A model generated the notes under the pieces. It saw only the letters and a list, made by a program, of their open reading frames with translations. It was not told where the DNA came from and made no database searches. The position numbers and the translations under genes are program-made. Shown piece by piece: positions 1 to 14,391 of a stretch of 40,386 nt of DNA; position 1 is the first letter of the stretch, and each line of letters begins with the position of its first letter. This stretch comes from Candidatus Baldrarchaeota archaeon. Lineage in GTDB: Archaea > Asgardarchaeota > Baldrarchaeia > Baldrarchaeales > DXJG01. The stretch covers positions 1 through 40,386 of the forward strand of contig JAUQZC010000145.1 of NCBI GenBank assembly GCA_030587435.1. Reading direction: 5' to 3'.

Positions 1-22
1 TCAAATCCCGGCCGGGGCGCCA
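1..22 (+). tRNA. 3' end of a tRNA, truncated by the window edge
   Basis: The first 22 bases read as the end of a tRNA: the last part of a T-loop (TCAAAT), the 3' strand of the T-stem CCCGG (7-11), the 3' acceptor strand CCGGGGC (12-18), discriminator G (19) and an encoded CCA (20-22). The 5' acceptor strand, off the window, should be GCCCCGG. The anticodon is not visible, so the amino acid cannot be assigned. Discriminator G fits Ser or Asp among others. A T-rich stretch follows. Confidence 0.8.
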
Positions 23-112
23 GTACTTTATTTTACTGGGCTGAGAAACTTAGTAACCCCTTCTACGACCTATAATTATCCTTGTTAGTTATGGAGTTGT
101 TAGTTGTGGTGC

Positions 113-126
113 GAAAAAAATATAAG
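113..126 (+). promoter_or_regulatory. candidate BRE/TATA promoter of the rpo operon
   Basis: A purine-rich stretch (gaaaaaaa) runs straight into tataag, which resembles an archaeal BRE plus TATA box. It would give a leader of about 115-120 bases before rpoH. The rest of 23-267 holds no convincing gene. Inference from base pattern only. Confidence 0.35.
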
Positions 127-267
127 TTTGAAGTTTTCACATGGAATGAGAAGGTTTATAAGGATATTTGCATGATTGCTATGTTTACGATGAGAATGAT
201 TGCATTAACTTTTGCAAGTTTTGATTTTATGGTTTTAGAGGTTACTTCATAGTATGGAGGGTTATTT

Positions 268-519
268 GTGGATAAGAAAAAGAGGAAAATTGATCTGTTT
301 TCCCATGAACTTGTACCAAAACACATATTATTGAGCAAGGAGGAGGCTGAAAAAATGCTTAAGGAGCTTAACATACGTCCTGAACAGTTACCTTGGATAA
401 AGAAATCAGACCCTGCTGCAGTCGCTATTGGTGCGAAACCAGGGGATATAGTTAAAATCGTCAGGAAAAGTTCCACTGCGGGGGAGGTTATTGTCTATAG
501 ATATGTTATTGATAAATGA
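268..519 (+). CDS. rpoH: DNA-directed RNA polymerase subunit H (RpoH/Rpb5)
   Basis: 83 residues, the normal size for archaeal subunit H, which matches only the C-terminal assembly domain of eukaryotic Rpb5. The protein contains the family's [15 protein letters not shown] stretch, followed by the [24 protein letters not shown] core that packs against the jaw of subunit A''. It starts with GTG, preceded by GGAGG at 256-260. It is the first gene of the rpo operon and lies 25 bases upstream of rpoB, the usual archaeal order H-B-A'-A''. No oddities were seen. The identification rests on recognised family sequence and on context. Confidence 0.95.
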   Translation: MDKKKRKIDLFSHELVPKHILLSKEEAEKMLKELNIRPEQLPWIKKSDPAAVAIGAKPGDIVKIVRKSSTAGEVIVYRYVIDK

Positions 520-544
520 TAACTAAATAATTGGAGGTTATCTA

Positions 545-3500
545 ATGGAGAAGCTTTCAATTCAGGATAGATGGATTGTTATGAAAGCCTTTTTTGAGGA
601 AAAAGGCTTAGTTAGACAACACTTAGATTCATATAATGATTTCATTGAAAGAGGAATGCAACAAGTTGTTGATGAAGTTGGTAAGATAGAGCCTGAAATC
701 GCCGATTTTTACGTCAAATTAGGAAAAATAGAAGTTGGTGAGCCAATTATTAGAGAAGCAGATGGATCCACTAGAAAAATTTACCCCATGGAAGCTAGAA
801 TACGTAACCTAACTTATGCGGCTCCAATATATCTTGAAATGACGCCGGTTTACGCTAATGGAAAGGAAGGGAAAACCGAAAAAATTTACATAGGCATGAT
901 GCCTATTATGTTAAAATCTAAGAAATGTCCTCTGTCAAAAATGAGTGAGAAGGAACTCATTAAAATAGGAGAAGATCCAAAAGATCCTGGTGGTTACTTC
1001 ATTATTAATGGGTCTGAACGGGTTCTGGTTACTCAAGAAGATTTAGCGCCAAACCGCATTCTTGTGGAGGAAGGTACAAGCGGTAGCGCTGCAACACACA
1101 TTGCTAAAGTTTTTTCGACAGCAAAAGGATTTAGAGCTCCTGTTACATTAGAGAGGCGAAGAGATGGATCCTTGAGAGTTTCCTTCCCATACGTTCCTGG
1201 TAAAATTCCACTTGCAATTCTCATGAGAGCGTTAGGATTAGTAACTGACAAGCAGATTTCCGATGCTGTTTCTGATGACCCAGCAATTTTAAGACAATTA
1301 ATTCCAACACTTGAGGAGGCTGCTCCACTTTACGTAGTCAATAACCCTGAAAAAACGATCGAAAATGCTCTTGACTATATTGGTAAACGAGTTGCAGTTG
1401 GGCAGAAACGCGAATACAGAATTACTCGTGCTCAACAAGTGTTAGATAGATATCTTTTGCCGCATATTGGCACCGAATCTGAGGATCGTATAAAAAAGGC
1501 TTATTACTTGGGTCAAATGGCTCAAAAGCTACTCGAATTAGTCTTAGATAGAAGAAAACCAGACGATAAAGATCACTATGCTAATAAGAGATTAAAACTT
1601 GCTGGTGATCTACTCATCAGCCAGTTTAGGGTTGCATTTCACAACTTATGCAGAGATATAAAGTATCAGCTTGAAAGAACAACTGTGAGAGGCAGAAAAC
1701 CCCACATTAGAACCGCTGTACGCGCTGATGTTATTACCGAGCGGTTAAGACATGCTTTAGCCACCGGTAATTGGACTGGCGGCAAAGCCGGCGTAAGTCA
1801 ATTACTTGACCGTACAAACTATATGTCTGCTCTAAGCCATCTTAGACGTGTTGTTTCTCCCCTTAGCAGAAGCCAACCGCATTTTGAAGCTAGGGATCTT
1901 CATCCCACACATTGGGGTAAAATATGTCCAAACGAAACTCCTGAAGGACCGAATTGTGGCCTAGTGAAAAACCTTGCATTAATGGCATATATTTCCGTTG
2001 GCGTAGACGAGAAAGCTATTGAACGTCTACTTTACGACCTCGAGGTTCAACCTATTGAAGAAGCTAGAGGCAAAGGTAGACAAAAAGGTGCACGCGTCTT
2101 TCTTAACGGGAAGCTCTTAGGTATTTATGTCCAGCCAGAAATACTGGTAAATAAAATCCGACAAATGCGTAGAAAGGGAGAAATTAGCCCAGAAGTTAAT
2201 ATTGCCTATTATCCTGATGTGAATGAAGTGCAGGTAAATTGCGATGCTGGACGTGTTAGAAGACCTTTAATAATTGTGGAAGGTGGAAAACCGAAGCTTA
2301 CAAAGGAGCACGTCGAGAAATTAAGAAATAAGGAATGGACGTTCAGCGACTTGGTTGAAAGAGGTATTATTGAATATTTGGATGCTGAAGAAGAAGAGAA
2401 TGCCTATATAGCGTTAAATCCTGAGGATATAACTCCCGAACACACTCATTTAGAGATAGAACCTTCAACCATCCTTGGAATAACAGCAAGCCTAATACCC
2501 TATGCTGAACATAACCAATCTCCAAGAAACTCATATGAAGCAGGCATGGCAAAACAAGCACTTGGACTCTTTGCAGCCAATTTTAGATATAGAGTTGACA
2601 CGAGATCTCACATTCTTCATTATCCACAAATACCTATTGTTAAAACAAGAGCTATGGACGTAATAGGATACGATGAACGTCCTGCCGGGCAGAATTTCAT
2701 TGTTGCCGTTTTATCGTATGAAGGATACAATATTGAAGATGCCCTAATAATTAATAAGGCGTCTATCGAGAGAGGTTTGGCTAGATCAACTTTCTTTAGA
2801 TGTTATGAAGCCGAAGAAAGGAAGTACCCAGGAGGACAGGAGGACAGATTTGAAATACCGGATAAAAGCGTTAGGGGATACAGAGCTGCCGAATACTACA
2901 AAAACTTGGCTGAAGACGGGATTATTGAGCCAGAAATTGAGGTAAGAGGCGGAGACGTTCTTATAGGCAGAACAAGCCCTCCAAGATTTCTAGAGGAATA
3001 TGCTGAGCTCGAAGTAACAACGCAAATAAGACGTGAAACCTCGGTAAGCACGCGTCATGGAGAAGGAGGTATTATAGATACAGTTATACTGACGGAAACC
3101 GCCGATGGCAGTAGACTTGTTAAAGTTAAAGTCCGAGATGAGAGAATTCCTGAGTTAGGCGATAAATTTGCATCAAGACACGGTCAAAAAGGTGTATTAG
3201 GACTTATAGTTCCCCAAGAAGATATGCCATTCACTGAAAGTGGCATTGTGCCCGATTTGATAATTAATCCACACGCTATACCCTCACGTATGACATTAGG
3301 ACAGCTTATAGAATCTATTGCAGGAAAGGTTGGAGCTCTAGCTGGTAGAAGAGTTGATGGCACTCCATTTTCAGGAGAAAAACTTGAAGATCTTGCACAG
3401 GAACTCAAGAAATACGGGTTTAAATATAATGGTAGAGAAGTCATGTATGACGGCATAACAGGGAAGAAATACGAAGTTGATATTTTCATCGGTATAGTTT

Positions 3501-3895
3501 ACTACCAGAAGCTTCACCACATGGTAGCTGACAAAATACATGCAAGAGCAAGAGGACCAGTTCAAATACTTACGAGACAACCAACCGAAGGAAGGTCCAG
3601 AGAAGGTGGCCTACGTTTTGGCGAAATGGAACGAGATTGTTTAATAGGACATGGAGCGGCAATGTTACTTAAAGATAGGCTTTTGGAAGGGTCAGACAAG
3701 ACTGACATCATCATTTGCGAGAAATGCGGATTCATTGCGTACTATGATAGAAATAGAGATAGATATTATTGTCATATTCACGGAGAAGATGGAGTATTTT
3801 CAAGAGTATCTGTTTCATATGCATTCAAGCTTCTTTTACAGGAATTAATGGCTTTGTGCATAGCCCCTAGACTTATACTTGAAGAAAAGGCGTAA
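545..3895 (+). CDS. rpoB: DNA-directed RNA polymerase subunit B, unsplit
   Basis: 1116 residues, the full-length second-largest polymerase subunit. It is not split into B'' and B' as in many methanogens and haloarchaea. Landmarks: [14 protein letters not shown] near 464, [11 protein letters not shown] near 728, and [12 protein letters not shown] near 872, which contains the catalytic-site lysine/arginine cluster and the invariant GQKG. The C-terminal zinc site is C1058-x2-C1061 with CHIH near 1076-1079, so the fourth ligand is His. This is the crenarchaeal pattern as I recall it. The protein ends in the usual [11 protein letters not shown] clamp helix. ATG is preceded by GGAGG 7 bases away. 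The next gene, rpoA1, starts 13 bases after the stop codon. The unsplit form argues for TACK-type archaea or Thermococcales rather than most methanogens. Confidence 0.98.
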   Translation: MEKLSIQDRWIVMKAFFEEKGLVRQHLDSYNDFIERGMQQVVDEVGKIEPEIADFYVKLGKIEVGEPIIREADGSTRKIYPMEARIRNLTYAAPIYLEMTPVYANGKEGKTEKIYIGMMPIMLKSKKCPLSKMSEKELIKIGEDPKDPGGYFIINGSERVLVTQEDLAPNRILVEEGTSGSAATHIAKVFSTAKGFRAPVTLERRRDGSLRVSFPYVPGKIPLAILMRALGLVTDKQISDAVSDDPAILRQLIPTLEEAAPLYVVNNPEKTIENALDYIGKRVAVGQKREYRITRAQQVLDRYLLPHIGTESEDRIKKAYYLGQMAQKLLELVLDRRKPDDKDHYANKRLKLAGDLLISQFRVAFHNLCRDIKYQLERTTVRGRKPHIRTAVRADVITERLRHALATGNWTGGKAGVSQLLDRTNYMSALSHLRRVVSPLSRSQPHFEARDLHPTHWGKICPNETPEGPNCGLVKNLALMAYISVGVDEKAIERLLYDLEVQPIEEARGKGRQKGARVFLNGKLLGIYVQPEILVNKIRQMRRKGEISPEVNIAYYPDVNEVQVNCDAGRVRRPLIIVEGGKPKLTKEHVEKLRNKEWTFSDLVERGIIEYLDAEEEENAYIALNPEDITPEHTHLEIEPSTILGITASLIPYAEHNQSPRNSYEAGMAKQALGLFAANFRYRVDTRSHILHYPQIPIVKTRAMDVIGYDERPAGQNFIVAVLSYEGYNIEDALIINKASIERGLARSTFFRCYEAEERKYPGGQEDRFEIPDKSVRGYRAAEYYKNLAEDGIIEPEIEVRGGDVLIGRTSPPRFLEEYAELEVTTQIRRETSVSTRHGEGGIIDTVILTETADGSRLVKVKVRDERIPELGDKFASRHGQKGVLGLIVPQEDMPFTESGIVPDLIINPHAIPSRMTLGQLIESIAGKVGALAGRRVDGTPFSGEKLEDLAQELKKYGFKYNGREVMYDGITGKKYEVDIFIGIVYYQKLHHMVADKIHARARGPVQILTRQPTEGRSREGGLRFGEMERDCLIGHGAAMLLKDRLLEGSDKTDIIICEKCGFIAYYDRNRDRYYCHIHGEDGVFSRVSVSYAFKLLLQELMALCIAPRLILEEKA

Positions 3896-3908
3896 TGGAG
3901 GAAAATAA

Positions 3909-8061
<4,153 letters not shown>

Positions 8062-8075
<14 letters not shown>

Positions 8076-8502
8076 GGTAAAATTAACCACAGAAGAAATT
8101 CAATATATAACCTTTTTTGAAGGATTGACGGGAGCTGTGGCTAAAGACTGTATAATTGACGAGAATGCTGACAGAATAATTTTTGTAGTTAAAACCGGAG
8201 ATCTGGGGCTAGCCATTGGAAAGCGCGGCGCAAATGTAAAAAAAATAAGAAAACTTCTCGGAAAACCGGTAGACATCGTTGAATACGCTGACACGCCGGA
8301 AGAATTAATTAAAAACGCTTTGTTACCAGCTAAAGTAAAGTCTGTGCACATAACTGAGCGAAGAGACGGTAAAAGGATCGCCATAGTTGCAGTAGATCCA
8401 AAAGACAGGGGGATAGCGATAGGTAAAAATGGAAAAAATGTTGCAAAGGCTAGAATACTTGTGCAAAGGCACTTCAACATAGATGATGTTATTATCAGTT
8501 AG
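8062..8502 (+). CDS. nusA: archaeal NusA-family KH-domain transcription factor
   Basis: 146 residues, the short archaeal NusA form with two tandem KH domains only. The S1 domain and N-terminal polymerase-binding domain of bacterial NusA are absent. Each KH domain has its GxxG loop: GKRGANV at about 53-59 and GKNGKNV at about 121-127. It is expected to bind RNA during elongation or termination; the archaeal role is less well defined than the bacterial one. ATG has GGGAG just upstream. It is the last gene of the tightly packed rpo cluster. Confidence 0.95.
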
Positions 8503-8522
8503 GTTAACATTACTATTTTTGA

Positions 8523-8537
8523 CAAAAAACTTAAATA
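8523..8537 (+). promoter_or_regulatory. candidate BRE/TATA promoter for rps12
   Basis: An A-run (523-529) followed by cttaaata (530-537) matches an archaeal BRE/TATA element, 73 bases before the rps12 start codon. It suggests rps12 has its own promoter although it follows nusA. Pattern only; no transcript data. Confidence 0.45.
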
Positions 8538-8610
8538 AGGAGTACATAATCTAAGCTTCGCAACACTACACACTTAAAACTCCCACAGAAAGGTCCAGAG
8601 GTAAAATTAA

Positions 8611-9054
<444 letters not shown>

Positions 9055-9135
9055 TCTGAATAATTTAAAGTAAAACCTAATACATTTAATATTAATTGAT
9101 ATATTGAATATTACACTGAAAGCCTCTTAGATAAA

Positions 9136-9143
9136 TTTATATA
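9136..9143 (+). promoter_or_regulatory. candidate TATA box for EF-1A
   Basis: tttatata in an AT-rich context about 75 bases before the tuf start codon, consistent with a strong archaeal promoter for a highly expressed gene. GGAGGG lies between it and the ATG as the ribosome binding site. Confidence 0.45.
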
Positions 9144-9217
9144 ATCACTTAACTATTTCCCAAAAAACAATAATATTAAAAATTTAACAATAAACTCTCT
9201 TTAGGAGGGAAGACAAT

Positions 9218-10513
9218 ATGTCCGAAAAACCACACCTAAACCTAGTAATAATTGGTCACGTGGACCATGGAAAATCCACACTAATGGGGCATCTCTTATA
9301 CCTTGCAGGAGCCATAGATGAAAGAACGCTCAGAAAGTATGAAGAGGAAGCAAAGAAAATTGGAAAAGAGAGCTTCAAATACGCATGGGTTCTAGACAAA
9401 CTAAAGGAAGAAAGAGAAAGAGGTCTAACAATAGACCTAGCATTTTGGAAATTCGAAACCAGCAAATATTACTTCACAATAATTGATGCTCCAGGTCACA
9501 GAGACTTCATAAAAAACATGATTACTGGTGCTAGCCAAGCAGACGCAGCAGTACTCGTAGTATCAGCCAAAAAAGGTGAGTTCGAAGCTGGAATAGGACC
9601 AGGCGGTCAAACAAGAGAACATGCCTATCTAGCATTCACGCTAGGAGTTAGCCAAATAGTTGTAGCTATTAACAAAATGGATGACCCCTCAGTAAACTGG
9701 AGCCAAGAAAGATACCAAGAAATAAGAAATGAAGTAGCTCAACTATTAAAAGAAATAGGGTATAAGGTAGACAAAATACACTTCGTCCCGGTATCCGCAT
9801 GGACAGGGGATAACCTGGTAAAGAAAAGCGACAAAATGCCATGGTACGATGGCCCAACCCTTATGGAAGCTCTCGATCAATTTGAAGTACCACCAAAACC
9901 AATTGACAAACCCTTAAGGATCCCAATACAAGACGTTTACAGTATTACTGGTGTCGGTACAGTTCCGGTTGGAAGAGTTGAAACCGGTGTACTAAAAGTT
10001 GGAGACACGGTTGTATTTGAACCAGCAGGTGTAAAGGGAGAAGTCAAAAGCATTGAAATGCACCACGAACCCCTCCAACAAGCCGTACCAGGTGACAATA
10101 TAGGATTCAACGTCAAAGGAGTTTCTAAGAAGGATATACGCAGAGGAGACGTTGCAGGACATCCTGACAAACCGCCGACGGTAGCAAAAGAATTTATCGG
10201 CCAAATAATAGTAATCTGGCATCCGACATCCATTGCACCAGGATATACCCCAGTACTTCATGCCCACACAGCACATGTTGCTACGCGGTTTGCTGAGTTA
10301 CTAACAAAGATTGATCGAAGAACTGGACAAATTGTAGAAGAGAAGCCGGCATACCTAAAAAGAGGCGATGCAGCTTTAGTTAAATTTGTACCAACAAGAC
10401 CCTTTGTAATAGAAAAATATGCAGAACTTCCGCAACTTGGAAGATTTGCTATCAGAGACATGGGTAAAACAGTTGCGGTTGGCATCGTGAAGGAGATCGT
10501 GCCTGCTAAATAA
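9218..10513 (+). CDS. tuf: translation elongation factor 1A
   Basis: 431 residues, the usual size of archaeal EF-1A, the GTPase that delivers aminoacyl-tRNA to the ribosome. GTP-binding motifs: G1 GHVDHGKST at 13-21, G3 DAPGH near 90, and G4 NKMD near 152. The switch I segment contains [11 protein letters not shown]. Domains 2 and 3 carry the usual [23 protein letters not shown] and [12 protein letters not shown] stretches. The start has GGAGGG 9 bases upstream. rps10 follows 30 bases after the stop, as in the archaeal str operon, but rps7 is not present. Confidence 0.98.
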   Translation: MSEKPHLNLVIIGHVDHGKSTLMGHLLYLAGAIDERTLRKYEEEAKKIGKESFKYAWVLDKLKEERERGLTIDLAFWKFETSKYYFTIIDAPGHRDFIKNMITGASQADAAVLVVSAKKGEFEAGIGPGGQTREHAYLAFTLGVSQIVVAINKMDDPSVNWSQERYQEIRNEVAQLLKEIGYKVDKIHFVPVSAWTGDNLVKKSDKMPWYDGPTLMEALDQFEVPPKPIDKPLRIPIQDVYSITGVGTVPVGRVETGVLKVGDTVVFEPAGVKGEVKSIEMHHEPLQQAVPGDNIGFNVKGVSKKDIRRGDVAGHPDKPPTVAKEFIGQIIVIWHPTSIAPGYTPVLHAHTAHVATRFAELLTKIDRRTGQIVEEKPAYLKRGDAALVKFVPTRPFVIEKYAELPQLGRFAIRDMGKTVAVGIVKEIVPAK

Positions 10514-10543
10514 CCTTTTATCTTTTTCTTCAGGTGACGCCAA

Positions 10544-10849
10544 ATGCAGAAAGCGAAAATAAGACTCACATCGACTAATGCTCAACAAATTGAGGAGATA
10601 TGTCAACAGATAAAAAACATAGCTCAAAGAACAGGGGTACATATTTCAGGACCAATACCACTGCCAACTAAAAAATTAAAAGTCCCCGTACGGAAGTCGC
10701 CATGCGGCGAAGGAACCGCAACTTGGGAACATTATATATTAAAGTTACACAAGCGACTAGTCATTATTGATGCGGATGAACGAACATTACGCCAAATTAT
10801 GAGGATAAGAATACCCCCGGAAGTATTTGTCGAGTTAGAAGTAACGTAA
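10544..10849 (+). CDS. rps10: 30S ribosomal protein S10 (uS10)
   Basis: 101 residues. It has the family pattern of an N-terminal KARIRLTSTN-like strand (AKIRLTSTNAQQIEEIC), the GPIPLPTKKLKVPVRKSPCGEGTATWEHY loop that reaches into the 30S head, and the C-terminal MRIRIPPEVFVELEV strand. The start is supported by AGGTGA upstream. It probably shares a transcript with EF-1A. A T-rich stretch after the gene (around 10870-10925) may end the transcript; the following 254 bases to the tRNA show no gene. Confidence 0.96.
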   Translation: MQKAKIRLTSTNAQQIEEICQQIKNIAQRTGVHISGPIPLPTKKLKVPVRKSPCGEGTATWEHYILKLHKRLVIIDADERTLRQIMRIRIPPEVFVELEVT

Positions 10850-11103
10850 ACCCTAATTGCTTAGATCGTAGTTTTTGTTCCAAAATCGTAATTATAAATA
10901 TTTGATTTATTGGATTTTTTCATTTTTACTGTTAGCAAATATTAATGTCAATTAATTATTTACGTACAGATTTCGGGACGTATTTCAACATTTTATGAAA
11001 ATACTCCTTAAGGTTTAAAAACAAAAACTTCAATAAATCATGTGAAGAAGAAAATTTGCCTAGAGATGATAGTAGTGACCTATTGTGTTATGTAGGATGA
11101 TGC

Positions 11104-11235
11104 GCCGGGGTAGCCAAGTGGACTACAGGTTTTATGCCGGTTAGGGCGCGGGCCTTGAGTGACGTAAATGGAAAAGTTTAAGATAGCCCGTGGCCCTTAC
11201 GGGCCGCGTGGGTTCGAATCCCACCCCCGGCGCCA
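11104..11235 (+). tRNA. tRNA-Ser(UGA) with two predicted introns
   Basis: Acceptor GCCGGGG (11104-11110) pairs with CCCCGGC (11225-11231). Discriminator is G (11232) and CCA is encoded (11233-11235). The T-arm is GTGGG/CCCAC (11208-11224). A long variable arm GGCCC-TTAC-GGGCC (11192-11205) marks a class II tRNA. The anticodon stem CGGGC (11149-11153) pairs with GCCCG (11186-11190), and the loop begins C-T-TGA-G, giving anticodon UGA. A 25-base intron (11160-11184) sits between positions 37 and 38, the canonical site. The D-loop between GCC (11113-11115) and GGC (11145-11147) is 29 bases instead of about 12, so a second intron of about 17 bases (for example 11124-11140 or 11125-11141) is predicted. 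Its exact ends are not resolved. Confidence 0.88.
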
Positions 11236-11276
11236 TTATCTACCTAAAGGGGAATTGAATTTTAAGGGTGATTTTA

Positions 11277-11717
11277 ATGACAGGCGGCTTCGAGTTTTTA
11301 GAGCATACTGCAGATGTTTACATAAAAGTATGGGGAGATACCTTGGAAGAGGCTTTTGAATGGGCAGCAGTCGCTATGTTTGAAGTTATGACAGACTTAA
11401 ATAAAGTAGAGCCAAAGAAGAAACATGAAATTTCTGTTAATGCTGAGGATCTCTACGCGTTATTATACGAGTGGCTTGAAGAGCTACTTTTCATTTTTGG
11501 TTCGCATGGAATTGTTTTCTCTAAATTTAAAGTGCACAAGATAATACAAAAAGGAAATGACATGTATACATTGGTTGGTGAAGCTTGGGGTGAACCCTTT
11601 AGCATTGAAAAACATGATCAAAGAACAGAAGTAAAAGCCATAACTTACTCCTTAATGGAAATTGGTAAAACCAAGGATACGGGTCAATGGATCATTAAAT
11701 TTGTGCTAGATATATAG
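11277..11717 (+). CDS. archease (RtcB tRNA-ligase activator)
   Basis: 146 residues from ATG 11277, chosen because GGTGA lies 5 bases upstream; GTG at 11268 is an alternative. The N-terminal FEFLEHTADVYIKVWG is the archease hallmark, with the metal-binding Asp at about 13. The TLEEAFEWAAVAMFEVMTD helix and the C-terminal VKAITYSLMEI and KFVLDI segments also fit. Archease stimulates guanylylation of RtcB, the ligase that joins spliced tRNA halves. The gene starts about 40 bases after an intron-containing tRNA-Ser, whose maturation would need exactly this activity. rtcB itself is not in the window. Confidence 0.93.
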   Translation: MTGGFEFLEHTADVYIKVWGDTLEEAFEWAAVAMFEVMTDLNKVEPKKKHEISVNAEDLYALLYEWLEELLFIFGSHGIVFSKFKVHKIIQKGNDMYTLVGEAWGEPFSIEKHDQRTEVKAITYSLMEIGKTKDTGQWIIKFVLDI

Positions 11718-11729
11718 TTTTGCAGCAAA

Positions 11730-11918
11730 TTATCTAAATTTTAAAGTGATCTGATCTATTAACAATCTTGGTGTTACATTTCTCCCTTTTCTTAAAAGTC
11801 TGATAAATCCATTTTTCTGCAAAACAATAAGATCTTGATAAACATTCTTAATGTTTCTATTTAGATAACGCGCAAGGCTGGATATAGATTCAAATTCTTC
11901 TCTTCCCAAAACTATCAA
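11730..11918 (-). CDS. winged-helix segment (COG4190-like), probably the 3' part of a frameshifted gene
   Basis: 62 residues from a TTG codon. The sequence ISSLARYLNRNIKNVYQDLIVLQKNGFI is a winged helix of the type in HVO_A0114/COG4190 putative regulators. RPRV-like PRLLIDQITLKF closes the domain. Without a better start the protein would lack its first helix. The same frame is open further upstream (back to 11948) and encodes KGKAKILIVLGREEF, which looks like the missing first helix but has no start codon. I therefore think this is the downstream half of one gene whose upstream half is 11923-12201. A separate translationally coupled gene is the alternative. DNA target unknown. Confidence 0.5.
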   Translation of the reverse strand: MIVLGREEFESISSLARYLNRNIKNVYQDLIVLQKNGFIRLLRKGRNVTPRLLIDQITLKFR

Positions 11919-11922
11919 TATT

Positions 11923-12201
11923 TTAGCCTTTCCTTTGTTGACATCTTTTTAAAGAATCTATATCTTTCTCTTTAATTTCCTCCAGTACGTAATCCAGTTC
12001 TTCTCCTTCTTCGTATGCTTTATATGCATGTAACAATCTTCTCCACTCCAAATACTCCAACACTTCATTAAGCGTCGCCACCCCTTTACCTATTCTTTGC
12101 CCAAGGTTCTCTATATTTCCATATTTTAATTCGTAGATTCGTATTTTTGCAAGAACTTCATCAGGTTCCAGCCTCCTGAGAAAAACTACATTTATTTTCA
12201 T
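11923..12201 (-). CDS. small protein of unknown function, likely the 5' part of the COG4190-like gene
   Basis: 92 residues, starting at ATG 12201 with GGTGA 5 bases upstream. I do not recognise a catalytic motif. The N-terminal MKINVVFLRRLEPDEVLAKI looks like a beta strand plus helix, and the rest is charged and helical (EYLEWRRLLHAYKAYEEGEELDYVLEEIKEK). The frame ends at 11923, five bases before the winged-helix ORF. Joining the two by a +1 shift in the purine-rich stretch 11926-11945 would give a normal regulator-sized protein of about 155 residues. As it stands it may be a truncated product, or one of a two-gene pair. Confidence 0.45.
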   Translation of the reverse strand: MKINVVFLRRLEPDEVLAKIRIYELKYGNIENLGQRIGKGVATLNEVLEYLEWRRLLHAYKAYEEGEELDYVLEEIKEKDIDSLKRCQQRKG

Positions 12202-12327
12202 CTAAATCACCAAGGAATTTGTAAGCATTTTTAATTTACACACTTTAGAAAACTTAAGATGCACGTTTTAAAACATAACCGTTAAGTTCAAAAATGTTTT
12301 TTCTGTCTATTTGAGAGGTGTTTTACA

Positions 12328-13215
12328 TTGGAATACCCACCAAAGATAAAACCTTTTATTTCTATTTTCATACCAGCTTCTATCCTTGATGAGGTACCAG
12401 ATCCTAAACAGAAGGCTATTAAAATCGGAATGATAGGCAGAGCTGCGGCTATTTTTCGAGTTGAAGAAATAGTTATATATCCCGATAAAATTGGAAAAGA
12501 TTACGAAGAAAAATCAAAGTATATAGAAAATATGCTAAGATACATGGAAACACCGCAATACCTTAGAAAAAGACTGTTCAAACTTTCCAAAGAATTTAGG
12601 TATGTAGGTTTATTGCCACCTCTTGCTACACCTCACCACCCCCTCAAAAAGAAATTTGATGAATTAAGGAACGGAGAGATAAGAGAAGGCTTTGTGGTTA
12701 AAACCCTAAAAGGGAAAGCGCTTGTCGATGTGGGTACCGAAAAACTACTTCCAGTCGTTTTTAAAAACACAAAGATCTCAAGGGGGGAGAGAGTTACAAT
12801 AAAAATCATTAAAAAGAATAAAAGAACATTAGGGGTACCTGTTTCAAAAAATGAAATAAACATCTACTGGGGATTTAAAATAACAACAGCAAAGGAACCA
12901 CTTGGGGCATTTTTCAAAAAGTTTCACTATGATTTAGTAATTGCTACGTCGCGTTACGGGAAACTAATAACGGATATTTATGAAAGTATTATTAGTGATC
13001 TTGCTCGTGTAGATACGGTTGCATTGCTTTTTGGTTCTCCTCGAGAAGGTCTGCATGAAATTTTGAAAAGAGAATCAAAGAAACTTTCTGACGTAGCAGA
13101 TTACATTGTTAATATGATTCCAGGGCAAGGTGTGCGAACTGTGAGAACTGAAGAAGCCATATATGCATCTTTAACTATCATAAATTTTCTGCAATTTTTA
13201 TGTTTTAAAAAATAA
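12328..13215 (+). CDS. SPOUT-superfamily RNA methyltransferase (COG2106 type)
   Basis: 295 residues. The N-terminal part (FISIFIPASILDEVPDPKQKAIKIGMIGRAAAIFRVEEIVIY) and the C-terminal part (VALLFGSPREGLHEI, NMIPGQGVRTVRTEEAIYASLTIIN) are the two halves of a SPOUT knot fold. An OB-like insertion at about 120-175 separates them (EGFVVKTLKGKALVDVGTEKLLPV). This matches the COG2106/C9orf114 family, predicted AdoMet-dependent RNA methyltransferases of poorly defined substrate. The GQGVRTVR segment is the usual AdoMet-binding knot region. The start is TTG with GAGGTG 8 bases upstream. It lies directly upstream of rpl3, a placement conserved in many archaea, which suggests a ribosome-related substrate. 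Confidence 0.85.
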   Translation: MEYPPKIKPFISIFIPASILDEVPDPKQKAIKIGMIGRAAAIFRVEEIVIYPDKIGKDYEEKSKYIENMLRYMETPQYLRKRLFKLSKEFRYVGLLPPLATPHHPLKKKFDELRNGEIREGFVVKTLKGKALVDVGTEKLLPVVFKNTKISRGERVTIKIIKKNKRTLGVPVSKNEINIYWGFKITTAKEPLGAFFKKFHYDLVIATSRYGKLITDIYESIISDLARVDTVALLFGSPREGLHEILKRESKKLSDVADYIVNMIPGQGVRTVRTEEAIYASLTIINFLQFLCFKK

Positions 13216-13260
13216 GAAATGTGGCAGGTTCAGCGATAAAATTTTATTTAGTCATGAAGG

Positions 13261-13275
13261 GGAAAAATTTAAATG
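13261..13275 (+). promoter_or_regulatory. candidate BRE/TATA promoter of the L3-L4-L23-L2 operon
   Basis: ggaaaaa followed by tttaaat resembles a BRE/TATA pair, about 90 bases before the rpl3 start. It leaves a leader of about 60 bases before the GGAGG of rpl3. Pattern only. Confidence 0.4.
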
Positions 13276-13363
13276 TCATGCTAAGGTGAGATAGGTAGTC
13301 TTTTAAGTCTTCAAGATAATTTCATTATCCCACCTAGAATTTAATGTTAAAGGAGGATGCAGC

Positions 13364-14377
13364 ATGGGTCATCGAAAGAAGCATGCACCAAAAAGAGGGT
13401 CACTGGCATACTTACCACGTAAAAGAGCAGCAAGACCAATCGGTAGAATTCGTCATTGGCCCGAATATTTGGAGGAACCAACAATCTTAGGTTTTGCTGG
13501 ATATAAGGCAGGAATGACGCATGCGGTTATCATAGAGAATGACCCCAATAGCCCATTTTACGGACACGAAATAGTAAAGCCCGTAACGGTAATTGATGCT
13601 CCACCACTCGTGACGTGCGCAATTAGAGCTTATGAACAAACCCCATATGGCCTCAGATCCATAGGGGAAGCTTGGTCAAGCAATCTAAACAAAGACCTTA
13701 GCCGAGTATTTCCTACACCTAAGAATCACGATACAGACAAATCATTAAAGAAATTAGAGGATGAATTAAATAGAATAGATGAATTAAGACTTATAGTTCA
13801 CACCCAGCCAAGAATGGCATCAGGAATACCGAAAAAGAAACCTGATATCATGGAATATAAAATAGGTGGGGGAACAATCGAAGAACAGTTCGGATACGCA
13901 AAAAATGTATTAGGAAACGAGATAAGAGTTAAAGATGTTCTCAAAGAAGGAAGTTTTGTTGATGTTGTGGCTATTACTAAGGGAAAGGGATTCCAGGGTG
14001 TTATAGCAAGATGGGGAGTCCGAAGAAAACAACATAAGTCGAGAAAAACTGTCAGAGAAGTAGCAGCAATAGGCGCATGGCACCCCGCAAGGGTCCGCTA
14101 TACCGTACCACGAGCTGGTCAAATGGGCTATCATCAAAGAACGGAATATAATAAATTAGTACTAAAAATAGGAGAAAATGGTCAAGAAATTACTCCGATA
14201 GGAGGTTTTCCTCACTATGGCATTGTACGAGGCGATTACGTAGTACTCTTAGGATCTTGCCCAGGAACCGTAAAACGTCTAGTCAGGCTTCGGTATGCAA
14301 TTAGACCACCCAAAGAGACTATCAAGGAACCTTCACAAATAGTGTATATTAGCACTTTTTCCAAGCAGGGCAAATGA
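13364..14377 (+). CDS. rpl3: 50S ribosomal protein L3 (uL3)
   Basis: 337 residues, the long archaeal/eukaryotic form of uL3. The basic N-terminus [21 protein letters not shown], the [10 protein letters not shown] strand and the [21 protein letters not shown] finger, which contacts the peptidyl-transferase centre, are all present. AGGAGG precedes the ATG. The stop overlaps the sequence leading into rpl4. It is the first gene of what remains of the S10/spc-type ribosomal operon in this window. Confidence 0.97.
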   Translation: MGHRKKHAPKRGSLAYLPRKRAARPIGRIRHWPEYLEEPTILGFAGYKAGMTHAVIIENDPNSPFYGHEIVKPVTVIDAPPLVTCAIRAYEQTPYGLRSIGEAWSSNLNKDLSRVFPTPKNHDTDKSLKKLEDELNRIDELRLIVHTQPRMASGIPKKKPDIMEYKIGGGTIEEQFGYAKNVLGNEIRVKDVLKEGSFVDVVAITKGKGFQGVIARWGVRRKQHKSRKTVREVAAIGAWHPARVRYTVPRAGQMGYHQRTEYNKLVLKIGENGQEITPIGGFPHYGIVRGDYVVLLGSCPGTVKRLVRLRYAIRPPKETIKEPSQIVYISTFSKQGK

Positions 14378-14391
14378 TAGGAGGAGGAGAG

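Noticed and set aside
172..252. 26-codon ORF (ATG 172 to TAG 252) upstream of rpoH
   Set aside because: The product is mostly hydrophobic filler with four Met in the first nine residues and resembles no family. It lies in the likely leader of the rpo operon and could arise by chance.
11168..11359. 63-residue ORF spanning the tRNA-Ser and the archease start
   Set aside because: It begins inside the tRNA intron, covers the tRNA 3' half and runs out of frame through archease, so it is a shadow.
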